Shown: positions 1 to 7,372 of the stretch, piece by piece
How the letters are laid out: each line of letters begins with the position of its first letter
Numbering within the stretch: the first letter of the stretch is position 1
NCBI GenBank assembly: GCA_020049465.1
Contig: JAIFKS010000129.1
Location: 1-35,401 of the forward strand
From: a bacterium
Lineage (GTDB): Bacteria > Krumholzibacteriota > Krumholzibacteriia > LZORAL124-64-63
Reading direction: 5' to 3'
DNA length: 35,401 nt
Translations under genes and position numbers: made by a program
Notes under the pieces: model-generated
What the model was told of the DNA's origin: nothing
The model's database searches: none
What the model saw: the letters and a program-made list of their open reading frames with translations, nothing else

Positions 1-13
1 GAAACGGATCCGC

Positions 14-1123
14 ATGTCCGACACCACGACCGGCGTACTGGACCTCTCCCAGAAGGGGGACGGTTACCTGCGCAACCCTGCCAAGTCGTTCCAGCCCTCA
101 CCCGACGATGTGCTGGTGCCGCGGCAGGCCATCCAGAAATTCGCCCTGGTGCACGGGGCGACCATCACCGGCCCGGTCAAGACCGGCAAGCGTTCGCCGC
201 AGCTCGTGGGCCTGGATTCCATCTGCGGCGTGCCCTACGACCGGTACCGCAGCCGCACGCAGTTCGAGAAGCTGCTCGCGGTGAACCCCGACCGCCGCTT
301 CCGGCTGGGCGACCACGGCGGCGTCACCATGCGCATCGTCGAGTTGTTCGCGCCCATGGCGCGCGGCACGCGCGGGCTGATCGTGGCCCCTCCGCGCACG
401 GGCAAGACGGTCATTCTCGAGGAGCTGGCCAAGGCGATCTGCGCCGAGACGCCCGATTCGCGCGTGGTCGTGCTGCTGGTCGACGAGCGCCCCGAGGAAG
501 TCACGCACTTCCGCCGCTCGGTGCCGGCCGAGGTGCTGGCCAGCAACAACGACCACACCGTCGAGTCGCACGTGCGGTTGTGCGAGCTGACCATGGCCCA
601 GGTGCGCTGCGAGGCCGAGTGCGGCCACGACGTGGTGCTGCTGGTGGACAGCCTGACGCGCATGGCGCGCGCTTTCAACAACCGCGGACCGGGCTCGGGC
701 CGCACGTTGTCGGGCGGGCTCGACTCGCGCGCGATGGAGATCCCGCGCAAATTCTTCGGCATGGCGCGCAACGTCGAGGGCGGCGGCTCCATCACGGTCA
801 TCGCCACGGCGCTGATCGAAACCGGCTCGCGCCTCGACGACCTGATCTTCGAGGAGTTCAAGGGCACCGGCAACAGCGAGATCGTGCTGGACCGCCAGAT
901 GGCCGAGGCGCGCGTGTTCCCGGCCATCAACATCCGCACCAGCGGCACGCGCCGCGACGAACTGCTCTACACGGAAGACGAGATCTCCATCGTGAACCTT
1001 CTGCGCAAGCGCGCGGTCGCGGTGCCGCCGCGGCAGGCCATGGAAGGCATGCTGAAGCTGCTGGAGAAGTACCCGACGAACGCGGCCCTGCTGGCCGGCA
1101 TCAAGGCGATGCCGGGAGCCTGA
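14..1123 (+). CDS. rho: Transcription termination factor Rho, short form
   Basis: Rho is an RNA-dependent hexameric ATPase that translocates along untranslated RNA and releases RNA polymerase. Seen: an N-terminal cold-shock-like RNA-binding domain (about residues 8-75, with GDGYLRNP and the PSPDDVLVP segment), then the RecA-like motor with a P-loop at residues 125-132 (APPRTGKT; most Rho proteins have APPKAGKT), the Walker B run VVLLVDSLTRMAR, and the Q-loop/R-loop segments FEEFKGTGNSE and DRQMAEARVFPAI. The protein is 369 aa against about 420 in Escherichia coli, because the N-terminal helical SAP-like domain is missing. Only 13 bases precede the ATG and no clear ribosome-binding site is visible, so a start upstream of the window is possible. 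A SnoaL-like gene follows after 10 bases and is probably co-transcribed. The family call is secure; the start is less so. Confidence 0.93.
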   Translation: MSDTTTGVLDLSQKGDGYLRNPAKSFQPSPDDVLVPRQAIQKFALVHGATITGPVKTGKRSPQLVGLDSICGVPYDRYRSRTQFEKLLAVNPDRRFRLGDHGGVTMRIVELFAPMARGTRGLIVAPPRTGKTVILEELAKAICAETPDSRVVVLLVDERPEEVTHFRRSVPAEVLASNNDHTVESHVRLCELTMAQVRCEAECGHDVVLLVDSLTRMARAFNNRGPGSGRTLSGGLDSRAMEIPRKFFGMARNVEGGGSITVIATALIETGSRLDDLIFEEFKGTGNSEIVLDRQMAEARVFPAINIRTSGTRRDELLYTEDEISIVNLLRKRAVAVPPRQAMEGMLKLLEKYPTNAALLAGIKAMPGA

Positions 1124-1133
1124 GGAGGACGCC

Positions 1134-1520
1134 ATGGGCGAACAGACGCGCGCCGAGCTGGCCGCCCTGGCCCGTCGCTGGGTCGAAGAGGGCTTCCGCG
1201 AGGGCATCGTGCGGCTGTACGCCGCCTTTCCGGATTTCCAGGCCACCGTGCGCGACCTGGTGATCGACCTGGAATCGGTCGGTCCACGCACTTGCGCCGG
1301 CGCAACTGCGGATGCCGGCCACGCCCCCTGCGGCACCGTCGCCGTGCGCTGGACCGCCGTCGGCACGCACAAGGCGCCGTACCTGGGTCTGTCACCCACC
1401 GGGCGGCGCATCGTGTTCAAGGGGATCGAGATCATCCGCGTGCGCGACGGGCTGATCACCGACCGCTGGGGCGAGTGGGACGGGCTTGATCTGCTCGGGC
1501 AGATCGAACGGAATCCCTGA
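1134..1520 (+). CDS. SnoaL-like (NTF2-fold) ester cyclase family protein
   Basis: A 128-aa protein of the SnoaL/NTF2 cone fold. Seen: the C-terminal half has the family pattern of an alternating beta-sheet, VAVRWTAVGTHKAPYLGLSP followed by GRRIVFKGIEIIRVRDGLI and the W-GEWDGLDLLGQI ending. The start is supported by AGGAGGA seven bases before the ATG. The stop is followed closely by the convergent end of the next gene. An insertion relative to the usual family layout falls at about residues 50-64, where the DNA carries the dispersed palindrome (codons 53-58). The reading frame stays open across it. Function and substrate cannot be told; SnoaL-like proteins range from polyketide cyclases to hydrolases and orphan sensors. 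Proximity to rho is probably incidental. Confidence 0.8.
   Translation: MGEQTRAELAALARRWVEEGFREGIVRLYAAFPDFQATVRDLVIDLESVGPRTCAGATADAGHAPCGTVAVRWTAVGTHKAPYLGLSPTGRRIVFKGIEIIRVRDGLITDRWGEWDGLDLLGQIERNP
1290..1307. repeat. Dispersed palindrome, copy 1 (inside the SnoaL-like gene)
   Basis: Contains the 14-bp perfect palindrome TTGCGCCGGCGCAA at 1292-1305, flanked as ACTTGCGCCGGCGCAACT (one outer base pair mismatched). It is the only copy inside a gene. It encodes Thr-Cys-Ala-Gly-Ala-Thr and sits in a region where SnoaL proteins normally have a short loop. Confidence 0.85.
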
Positions 1521-1555
1521 CTGCAGTGCGGGGCGCGGGCACCCCGTCGGCGTTC

Positions 1556-2785
1556 CTACTGGGGTATGACCGTCAGCACGATCTCGCTTCCCCATTGGGA
1601 TCCCGAGAAGCCGAATTCCACGCCCGGTTGCGGTGACTGCACCTTCCCGTAGATGGTTATCAAGTGCATCCCGGCGGCGACCGGGATCATGTGCGTGCCG
1701 CTGGCCACCGACCTGGCTCCACCGGTCAGGGTATAGAGGTAGCTCATGCCCAGGTTTCCCCAAATCAGGATACCGACTTCCGCCGTCGTGGAGCTGGACG
1801 ATGACGTGTTGCGCATGGGAACCGTGAACGAAACGACAATGAAGGACGGCACCGAGGTGACGACGCCGTATTCCAGGCCCGGCACTGAAGACCCGCTTCC
1901 GTTGTCGATAATGGAGGTGGATCCGGTCGCATGGTAGACCGTCGTGCGAACGGGGGGTGACACCCACGTCGCCGCCGCCCCGCTGCCGTTGCTCTGCAGC
2001 ACCTGCCCGGCTGCACCCATATCGCCGTTGACAGCCAGCGCGCCGTTCGGCTTCACGGCGAAGCGCTCGTTGAAGATACCGTTCGCGTCCCAGCCCAGCG
2101 CCACATCGGCGTTCGGGTTGTCGGCGTAGATCTGCAGACGGTTGCCGGCCACGCCGAAGCCCACGTCGCCGGTCGTACCCGGGTACAGCGAGATCTTCTT
2201 ACCCATGGTCGGAGCGAAGCTCAGCTTGTTCGTCGGGTTGGTCACGCCCAGCCCCAGATTGCCGTTGTTCAGGAGCGCCAGGCGGCCTCCCGCGATGCCA
2301 GGCGCATCAACCTGCACCTGTCCGAAGCCGCCCAGGCTCGCCATCACGCCGTTGGGGCTGTCAGCCTGCACGCGGAACACGTTGCCGGTGTCCTGAACCG
2401 CGAAGCGGAACCCGCCCGGGGTCGTGCCCACGGCCACATTGCCTGCGCTGTAGTAGATGTTCAAGCCGCTGGTGGTCCACTGCCCGCCGCCGCCGGCTCC
2501 CGCTTCGCCGACCTGCTTCCAGGCTGGGACGGCGGACGTTCCTGCGTTCCAGTACAGGCCCGCCGTGCCGTCGGTCTGGTAGATGACCAGGCCGGTGGCC
2601 GGCAGCACGATGGCCGCGCGCTGCGCCGTCGTCATGCGCGGCACGAGCAGGCCCTTGCTGGTGGAGGCCAGGTCGAGGATCGCGGAGGTGTCCGCGGCCG
2701 CGCCGGTCGCATTGATGCCCACGCCCTGGGCAAGGGCGCCGTTCGCGGCGAGGATCACGGCTGCACAGGCGAAGAAGCGCTTCAT
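1556..2785 (-). CDS. Secreted surface / tail-fibre-like protein
   Basis: A 409-aa exported protein. Seen: a signal peptide (MKRFFACAAVILAANGALAQ, cleavage probably after ALA), then a module common in Bacteroidetes-type surface proteins, with LDLASTSKGLLVPRMT, a segment ending IYQTDGTAGLYWNAGT and a Trp-Lys end. A long Gly/Asn-rich beta region of fibre-like repeats follows (for example GNLGLGVTNPTNKLSF, GDVGFGVAGNRLQIYADNPNADVALGWD). The C-terminal 130 residues form a predicted beta-sandwich without a recognised name. No enzyme motif is visible. Its ATG overlaps the stop of the gene upstream (ATGA), so the two are co-translated and the products may work together at the cell surface. The role (adhesin or appendage) is inferred from architecture only. 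Confidence 0.75.
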   Translation of the reverse strand: MKRFFACAAVILAANGALAQGVGINATGAAADTSAILDLASTSKGLLVPRMTTAQRAAIVLPATGLVIYQTDGTAGLYWNAGTSAVPAWKQVGEAGAGGGGQWTTSGLNIYYSAGNVAVGTTPGGFRFAVQDTGNVFRVQADSPNGVMASLGGFGQVQVDAPGIAGGRLALLNNGNLGLGVTNPTNKLSFAPTMGKKISLYPGTTGDVGFGVAGNRLQIYADNPNADVALGWDANGIFNERFAVKPNGALAVNGDMGAAGQVLQSNGSGAAATWVSPPVRTTVYHATGSTSIIDNGSGSSVPGLEYGVVTSVPSFIVVSFTVPMRNTSSSSSTTAEVGILIWGNLGMSYLYTLTGGARSVASGTHMIPVAAGMHLITIYGKVQSPQPGVEFGFSGSQWGSEIVLTVIPQ

Positions 2786-3951
2786 CGGACCACGACCACC
2801 TTGTTGGAGACCATCTCGCCGCCCGACTGCAGGCGCAGGAAGTAGACGCCGCTGGCGATGCGGCGGGAATCGACGCGGGCCGAGTGCCAGCCGGCGTCCT
2901 GGTCACCGTCGACCAGGGTCGCCACGCGCTCGCCGCGCACCGAGTAGACATCGATCGTGGCGCGTCCGCGCCGCGGCAGCCCGTAGCGCACGGTCGCCGA
3001 GCCGCGCAAGGGATTCGGCCAGACGGGCGCGAACTGGAGTGCGAGAGGGGCGTCGCCCGTCTCCACGCCGGAGACCCAGCTCTGACTGCCCAGAGTCCAC
3101 AGGCCCTGCGGAGCCGCGGCCAGCGTGGCCACCGCGGGGAACAGACCGTTGTCGGAGATCAGCACACCCGACTGCGGCGTCCACGCGGCGCCCACCAGCC
3201 GCCAGGCCAGGGCGCCGTTCGCACCGCCGACCGCCCGCTGGAAGGCGGGGCCCTGTTCGCCGTCGTTCCACTGCACGGTCAGGGCGACATCGCCGCCCGA
3301 GCCGGGACCATCGATCGAAGCGACGGCCCAGGCACGCGCGAGGTGCGCGTCGGGCGTCAGCCCGCCCGCGTCCGGCTCGTCGAGGACGGCGACACGGAGC
3401 CTGTCGGTGCCGGAAGCCATGCGCGCGGTGACCGGATTGTAGGATGCATTGCCGACCGGAAAGGCCACGGGCGCCGCGGACCCGACCGTGCGCACCAGCC
3501 GCCCGAGCGTGTCGGGCGTCACGACGTAGCTGGCGTCCGAGCCGCCGCTGATCGCCGCCGCGAACAGGTCATTCCCCGCGAGCAAGAGCCGCCCGCTGCC
3601 GAGGATGAGCTGGCCGTCGACCGCGGCGTCGTTCGACAGCGACGCCGTTCCATGCAAGCCCAGCTCGAGGTCGGCGAACGCGGCGACCCCGCGCAGCACC
3701 GGCGTGCCGTACCCGCGCACCACCACGCGGCTGCCCGGCGCGGCGGTGAACGAGCCGAAGTTGAGCAGGTCGCAGTCCAGCGCCAGGCGTGTCGCCGGCT
3801 TCAGACGCACGTGCGCGCCGGGGCCGACCACCAGCGCGGGGGCGCCCGGGGTCGAGGCCAGACAGATCGAGGCCAGACCGGGGGCGCACAACAGCGCGGC
3901 CGTCATTGCGAGTGTGGCGGCCGTCGGGCGGAAAAGGGCGCTTCTGGACAA
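2782..3951 (-). CDS. Secreted protein with FlgD-like C-terminal Ig domain
   Basis: A 389-aa exported protein. The start is taken as TTG at 3951: it follows AAGGAA at about 11 bases and gives a proper signal peptide (basic SRSALFRP, then a hydrophobic stretch ending LASICLAS). Longer frames add an unlikely N-terminus. The body is a beta-rich domain with short repeats such as VLRGVAAFADLELGLHG and LILGSGRLLLAGNDLF. The last ~90 residues are a FlgD-like Ig module (WPNPLRGSATVRYGLPRRG, then RIASGVYFLRLQSGG and KVVVVR), here with PNPLRG in place of the usual PNPFNP. Such tails occur on exported proteins of FCB-type and related phyla and are thought to be sorting or anchoring modules. It is first in a two-gene operon with the fibre-like protein. 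Function is unknown. Confidence 0.78.
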   Translation of the reverse strand: MSRSALFRPTAATLAMTAALLCAPGLASICLASTPGAPALVVGPGAHVRLKPATRLALDCDLLNFGSFTAAPGSRVVVRGYGTPVLRGVAAFADLELGLHGTASLSNDAAVDGQLILGSGRLLLAGNDLFAAAISGGSDASYVVTPDTLGRLVRTVGSAAPVAFPVGNASYNPVTARMASGTDRLRVAVLDEPDAGGLTPDAHLARAWAVASIDGPGSGGDVALTVQWNDGEQGPAFQRAVGGANGALAWRLVGAAWTPQSGVLISDNGLFPAVATLAAAPQGLWTLGSQSWVSGVETGDAPLALQFAPVWPNPLRGSATVRYGLPRRGRATIDVYSVRGERVATLVDGDQDAGWHSARVDSRRIASGVYFLRLQSGGEMVSNKVVVVR

Positions 3952-4023
3952 AACGGGTGGTTTCCTTGGCTGAAGTTGAGTTGCGAAATCATAAACAAGA
4001 CAAAAACGCTTTTTACCGCACTG

Positions 4024-4052
4024 ATTATGATATAAAATCACGATGTTATCAA
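4024..4052 (-). promoter_or_regulatory. Sigma70-like promoter of the surface-protein pair
   Basis: Read on the minus strand, TTGATA (4052-4047) and CATAAT (4029-4024) are separated by exactly 17 bases, close to the TTGACA/TATAAT consensus. The surrounding ~80 bases are strikingly AT-rich for this genome. Transcription would begin near 4017, giving a leader of about 65 bases before the TTG at 3951. Confidence 0.6.
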
Positions 4053-4155
4053 TACCCGAATGGGGGGATTTCGGTCAGCGTGGGCACTGGCGTTGGAAGC
4101 GAATCCCGACCCGCGGCTCACCCGATTGCCCGGCGGCAGACACCAGGCTGTCGCG

Positions 4156-4169
4156 TTGCGCCGGCGCAA
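4156..4169. repeat. Dispersed palindrome, copy 2
   Basis: The perfect 14-bp core TTGCGCCGGCGCAA lies between the divergent surface-protein and radical SAM genes. The flanking bases (TCGCG to the left, GCCGCG to the right) extend the potential stem imperfectly. No T-run follows on either strand, so a plain intrinsic terminator is unlikely. Confidence 0.85.
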
Positions 4170-4294
4170 GCCGCGCCACCGGGGCGTAAATCGCCCTTTA
4201 CCGCCAACTTGATGACGAATCCCCCGAAACGATCCATATTGGGGGCACCCCGCACCGCGGCGCCCGCGCCGCCCGACCTCAACCCGGGACCACC

Positions 4295-7033
4295 ATGACC
4301 GCACCGACCATGCCCAAGGCCATCCCGCTGTTCGTGCGCGCCCCCCGACCGGGCGCCGCGGATTCGCCCGCGCCCGAACTGCCCATGTCGCGCACCGAAA
4401 TGGACAAGCTGGGCTGGGACGAGTGCGACGTGATCGTCGTCACCGGCGACGCCTACATCGACCACCCCAGTTTCGGGATGGCGGTGGTGGGACGCGCGCT
4501 CGAAAGGGCGGGGTTCCGCGTCGGCATCATCGCCCAGCCCGACTGGCACAGCGCCGAACCGTTCGCCGCGCTGGGCCGGCCGCGCCTGTTCTTCGGAGTG
4601 ACTTCCGGGAACATGGACTCGATGGTCAACCGCTACACGTCCAGCCGCCGCATCCGCAAGGACGACGCCTACACGCCGGACGGCGCCGCGGACCGGCGCC
4701 CCGACCGCGCCGTGCTGGTCTATGCGCAGCGTTGCCGCGAGGCGTTCAAGGATGTGCCCGTCATCATCGGCGGCATCGAGGCCAGCCTGCGGCGCATCGC
4801 CCACTACGACTACTGGTCGGACAAGGTCCGGCGCAGCGTGCTGCCGGACGCCAAGGCCGACCTGCTGGTGTACGGCAACGGCGAGCGGCAGATCCTGGAG
4901 ATCGCCCACCGGCTGGATGCGGGGCAGAACGTGCGCGAGCTGACGGACATCCGCGGCACCGCCTTCATGCGCGGCGGCGTGCCGGGCGGATACGTGGAAC
5001 TCGATTCCACCGAACTGGACACGCCGGGCGCGCTGATCGTGCACCCGGACCCGTACATGATGGAGCCGGATTGCCCGACCGGTGACGGTGAAGCCGCCGC
5101 GGACGGCGAAGCCCCCGATCGCGCCTGTTCCATGCCGCCCCTGGACGCACCGCACGCCGGCCCCGAGGTGGGCCCGGCCGACGCCGCGCCGCTGCAGCCG
5201 GGCGCGGCCGACCCGCGCAAGCTGTGGCGCGATCGCGACCGCACCGTCGTGCGACTGCCGGCCTACGAACAGGTCTGCGACGATCCCGTGCTCTACGCCC
5301 ACGCCTCGCGCGTGATGCACGCCGAGACGAATCCCGGCAATGCGCGCGCTCTGGTGCAGCGCCACGGCGACCGCGACCTGTGGCTGAACCCGCCGCCGGT
5401 GCCGCTGTCGACGCCCGAGATGGACGCCGTGTTCGACCTGCCCTATGCGCGCCGGCCGCACTCCAGCTACGGCAAGGCGCGCATTCCGGCCTGGGAGATG
5501 ATCAAGGGCTCGGTGAACATCATGCGCGGCTGCTTCGGCGGCTGCACGTTCTGTTCGATCACCGAACACGAGGGCCGCATCATCCAGAGCCGTTCGGAAA
5601 AATCGGTCCTGCGCGAGATCGAAGCCATCCGCGACAAGACCGAAGGCTTCACCGGCGTCATCTCCGACCTGGGCGGCCCCACGGCCAACATGTACCGGCT
5701 GGCCTGCAAGTCGCGCGAGATCGAGGCGGCCTGCCGCCTGCCGTCCTGCGTGTATCCGGCCATCTGCCCGAACCTGGACACCGACCACTCGGCGCTGATC
5801 GGCCTGTACCGCAAGGCGCGCGAACTGCCGGGCATCAAGAAGGTGCTGATCGCCTCGGGTGTGCGCTACGACCTGGCGGCCACCTCGCCGGCGTACGTGA
5901 AGGAACTGGCGCAGCATCACACGGGCGGATATCTGAAGATCGCGCCCGAACACACCGAAGACGGCCCGTTGAACATGATGATGAAGCCGGGCATCGGCAG
6001 CTTCGAGAAGTTCCGCGCGCTGTTCGACAAGTTCTCGAAAGAGGCCGGCAAGAAGCAGTACCTGATCCCGTACTTCATCGCCGCCCACCCGGGCACCAGC
6101 GACGAGGACATGCTGAACCTGGCGCTCTGGCTCAAGGCCAACGCCTTCCGCCCCGACCAGGTGCAGACCTTCCTGCCGTCGCCCATGGCCACGGCCACGG
6201 CGATGTACCATTCGGGACGCAATCCGCTGCGCAAGGTGACGCGTGAGGCGCGCAGCCGCAGCGACGAGGTGGTCGTCCCGAAGCGCGGCAAACAACGCGA
6301 ACTGCACAAGGCCTTCCTGCGCTGGCACGACACGAAGAACTGGCCGCTGCTGCGCGAAGCGCTGCACCGGATGGGACGCGATGACCTGATCGGCAACGGG
6401 CCGGAGTGCCTGGTGCCGCCCGGAAAGGGGATGGCTGTGACCTCGACGAAGACCAAGCCCGGCGCGCGCGGTCCGGCGACCGGAGGCGGCGGCAAGGCCA
6501 AGACCCCCGCCGACGTGGTCAGGATCGGCCGCGCACCCGGCCGGGCCCGTCTGTCCGTGAAGGGCCGGCTGGCCGCGAAGAATAAGCTGTCCGCGAACGA
6601 CAAGGCGGCCGTGCTGCGGAAGGCGGCGGCGAAGGAACGCCAGGCCGCGAAGGCCGCCGCCGAAGGCGGCCGCAAGATCGCCGAAGAGGAACGCGCTCCG
6701 GACCGCGGCCGGGGCGGCCCGAACCCGGGACGCCGCCGCGGCCCGAAGTCGTCGTCCTCGGAACGGTCCGAGAGGGGACCGACCGAGAACGCGCGCGGGC
6801 GTGCGCGCACCGGGGAGCCCAGATCTTCAGGAAGGCCTTCGACGTTCGGGGCGGCGCCCAAAGCCGCGGGCAAAGCCGCGGGCAAACCGGCGGGCAAACC
6901 AGCGGGCAAGCCGGCGGCCAGGTCCGCGCCCGGGAATGCGGGGGCGGCCGGCAAGTCGGCGGGTTCGCGTCCGCCGCGGCCCGGTGGGCGGCCAGCGAAG
7001 CCGGCCAAGCGGGGCGGGGGGCGCGGGCGGTAG
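4295..7033 (+). CDS. ygiQ: YgiQ-family radical SAM protein with long basic tail
   Basis: A radical S-adenosylmethionine protein of the YgiQ family (UPF0313). Seen: the N-terminal YgiQ domain from about residue 35 ([23 protein letters not shown], then [19 protein letters not shown]), an [20 protein letters not shown] segment, and the 4Fe-4S binding CxxxCxxC as C413, C417 and C420 in [21 protein letters not shown]. The C-terminal YgiQ region includes [19 protein letters not shown] and the [18 protein letters not shown] motif. The enzymatic core ends near residue 710. The remaining ~200 residues are low-complexity, Lys/Arg/Ala/Pro-rich, with AAGK/PAGK repeats, which makes the protein much longer than E. 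coli YgiQ (about 740 aa). The tail may bind nucleic acid, which is inference. The family's reaction is not established. Confidence 0.93.
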   Translation: MTAPTMPKAIPLFVRAPRPGAADSPAPELPMSRTEMDKLGWDECDVIVVTGDAYIDHPSFGMAVVGRALERAGFRVGIIAQPDWHSAEPFAALGRPRLFFGVTSGNMDSMVNRYTSSRRIRKDDAYTPDGAADRRPDRAVLVYAQRCREAFKDVPVIIGGIEASLRRIAHYDYWSDKVRRSVLPDAKADLLVYGNGERQILEIAHRLDAGQNVRELTDIRGTAFMRGGVPGGYVELDSTELDTPGALIVHPDPYMMEPDCPTGDGEAAADGEAPDRACSMPPLDAPHAGPEVGPADAAPLQPGAADPRKLWRDRDRTVVRLPAYEQVCDDPVLYAHASRVMHAETNPGNARALVQRHGDRDLWLNPPPVPLSTPEMDAVFDLPYARRPHSSYGKARIPAWEMIKGSVNIMRGCFGGCTFCSITEHEGRIIQSRSEKSVLREIEAIRDKTEGFTGVISDLGGPTANMYRLACKSREIEAACRLPSCVYPAICPNLDTDHSALIGLYRKARELPGIKKVLIASGVRYDLAATSPAYVKELAQHHTGGYLKIAPEHTEDGPLNMMMKPGIGSFEKFRALFDKFSKEAGKKQYLIPYFIAAHPGTSDEDMLNLALWLKANAFRPDQVQTFLPSPMATATAMYHSGRNPLRKVTREARSRSDEVVVPKRGKQRELHKAFLRWHDTKNWPLLREALHRMGRDDLIGNGPECLVPPGKGMAVTSTKTKPGARGPATGGGGKAKTPADVVRIGRAPGRARLSVKGRLAAKNKLSANDKAAVLRKAAAKERQAAKAAAEGGRKIAEEERAPDRGRGGPNPGRRRGPKSSSSERSERGPTENARGRARTGEPRSSGRPSTFGAAPKAAGKAAGKPAGKPAGKPAARSAPGNAGAAGKSAGSRPPRPGGRPAKPAKRGGGRGR

Positions 7034-7258
7034 CGCTCGGGTTGGAAACGGGACGCGAGCCCGACAAGCGCTCCACGGACGGATGGAGGTTGCGCCCCAC
7101 TTGGCATTCAAGAATGGTCGCCTTGTGTGCGAAGGGCGGACCATTCAGCGCCGCCGGTTGCGCGATCCGGTCAAAGCCAACCGGCCCGTTTATGCAGATG
7201 CATCTCGGGCCCGCTGATTTGATTCGTTCGACTCGCCCGGCTCTCCCGCGCCCGCAGC

Positions 7259-7276
7259 ACTTGCGCCGGCGCAAGT
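7259..7276. repeat. Dispersed palindrome, copy 3 (full 18 bp)
   Basis: Perfect 18-bp palindrome ACTTGCGCCGGCGCAAGT in the convergent gap. The adjacent sequence (GCCCGCAGC left, CGGGCG right) could lengthen the stem. Identical to the copies at 15246 and 22244. Confidence 0.88.
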
Positions 7277-7322
7277 CGGGCGCCATTCGCCACTCGGCTC
7301 ACAGTCACATTTCGAACGGGAC

Positions 7323-7357
7323 GCGAGCCCCGCACCCCTCAGGCGTGCGGGGCTCGC
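7323..7357 (-). terminator. Strong hairpin downstream of the lipoprotein gene
   Basis: A perfect 13-bp inverted repeat (GCGAGCCCCGCAC / GTGCGGGGCTCGC) with a 9-base loop begins 16 bases after the lipoprotein stop. There is no U-tract on either strand, so termination may be Rho-assisted or the structure may stabilise the 3' end. It could serve both convergent genes. Confidence 0.5.
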
Positions 7358-7372
7358 CATGTTCCCGGATCC

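Larger units (their letters stand above)
3952..4294. other. Divergent intergenic region
   Basis: This gap separates the surface-protein operon (leftward) from the radical SAM gene (rightward). It holds the AT-rich promoter described separately and one copy of the dispersed palindrome at 4156-4169. GGGA lies a few bases before the radical SAM ATG. No further gene or RNA is recognisable. Confidence 0.5.
7034..7372. other. Convergent intergenic region with repeats and hairpin
   Basis: The gap lies between the convergent radical SAM and lipoprotein genes. It holds a 16-bp direct repeat (AACGGGACGCGAGCCC at 7047-7062 and 7315-7330), the dispersed palindrome at 7259-7276, and a strong hairpin at 7323-7357 whose left arm overlaps the second direct repeat. 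No gene is apparent. Confidence 0.55.

Noticed and set aside
4118..6367. Very long open frames antisense to real genes (for example opposite the radical SAM gene, the amylase, the kinases and lpd)
   Set aside because: They run in the frame mirrored by the strong third-position GC bias of the real genes. Their composition is extreme in Arg, His, Gly and Ala, and they show no domains or ribosome-binding sites.
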